Below, in pieces: positions 63,781 through 64,000 of a stretch of 64,000 nucleotides of DNA. The DNA lies in contig JAIXMN010000055.1 of NCBI GenBank assembly GCA_025716815.1, positions 1 through 64,000 on the forward strand. The letters run 5' to 3'. The stretch's first letter is position 1; each line of letters starts with the position of its first letter. Position numbers and translations under genes: made by a program. The notes under the pieces were generated by a model. That model was not told the origin of the DNA. It saw only the letters and a list, made by a program, of their open reading frames with translations, and searched no databases. This DNA comes from Dichotomocladium elegans. Lineage: Eukaryota > Mucoromycota > Mucoromycetes > Mucorales > Lichtheimiaceae.

Positions 63781-64000
63781 CGTTTTTCGTTTTTTTTGCT
63801 TCAAATTCGAATACCAATTTTAGTATTTCGTTGCTACCCTTTTGTCAAATTTAAAGGCAATAGTAGCAAGAACATTTCAATCAAGGCTATAGGTGAGTCT
63901 TCCTTCTCTTCTTTTACACCAGAATAATTTTGGGAGGCCAAAACATTTGTGTTTCATTCTAATTTCAAAGGAAGAAGAGAAACGAAATACTAAAACTTGT
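63781..64000. mobile_element. Palindromic MITE, copy 4, left-truncated and cut by window end
   Basis: From GTTTTTCGTTTTTTTTGC through the internal segment (GGCTATAGGTGAGTCTTCC) to the window end, matching copy 1. The first ~60 bp, including CAGGATTTTC, are missing. Confidence 0.85.

Noticed and set aside
1..64000. CRISPR array, prophage or bacterial operon
   Set aside because: No spaced direct repeats of that kind; introns, tRNA type and transposon content are eukaryotic.

Overview
This 64-kb window is a transposon-dense, heterochromatin-like stretch of a fungal nuclear genome. Evidence for a fungus: Ty3-type Metaviridae next to hAT, CACTA-like, PIF/Harbinger, MULE, Helitron and LINE remains; introns of about 55-80 bp with GTATGT/GTAAGN donors and CTAAC-type branch points; and a eukaryotic tRNA-Pro with internal A and B boxes. 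An early-diverging (Mucoromycota-like) lineage is my guess from the mix of elements and is not proven. I found no intact host protein gene. The only clear host gene is tRNA-Pro(AGG) at 24452-24523. Family letters (A, B, C...) are local names.

Layout, left to right. (1) 1-24438: LTR retrotransposons stacked into each other's LTRs. These are A (5' cut by the window edge, +), B (1758-7487, +, pol split by a MITE), C (7509-13566, -, with a solo LTR at its gag-pol junction and another inside its 5' LTR), D (13575-18743, -, same family as A), an LTR scrap of C type, solo LTR E split by F, and F (19042-24360, -). (2) 24452-32235: tRNA-Pro, then two diverged solo LTRs of one family (T1, T2) in opposite orientation with element G (25302-31015, -) between them, then a solo G-type LTR. 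These insertions sit in oligo-T next to the tRNA 5' end. (3) 32236-38103: a CACTA-like DNA transposon with 27-28 bp TIRs beginning CACTGCGCCC. It carries a spliced tnp2-type transposase gene and a convergent, spliced second gene of unknown function. (4) 38252-38617: a 366-bp palindromic MITE. (5) 39351-44622 and 59200-63736: two copies of one hAT transposon, each with different lesions. (6) 44623-47740: element H, a truncated relative of G. (7) 50270-about 53090: 3' part of a Helitron (helicase, no Rep domain). (8) about 53410-57862: a MULE/FAR1-like transposase pseudogene split by a 3126-bp PIF/Harbinger element (53666-56791). That element has both its genes, and one is split by a solo LTR. 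(9) 57838-58445: the endonuclease (EEP) piece of a LINE. (10) 58505-58730: a hAT-like terminal fragment. A truncated MITE closes the window.

How the parts relate. Gag and Pol of the Ty3-type elements form the usual capsid, protease, reverse transcriptase/RNase H and integrase set. All five elements whose 5' LTR is present share the same primer-binding site (TGGTAGCTGATG), two bases inside the LTR. In B, C and F the gag ATG lies inside that site. Four independent insertions show 4-bp target duplications. The MITE and two solo LTRs can be dated relative to their hosts because intact or empty counterparts lie in the same window. Decay is dominated by TGA/TAG stops, single-base indels and CpG transitions. 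Only C (interrupted gag-pol junction, open gag and pol) and D (open pol, broken gag) keep long intact reading frames.
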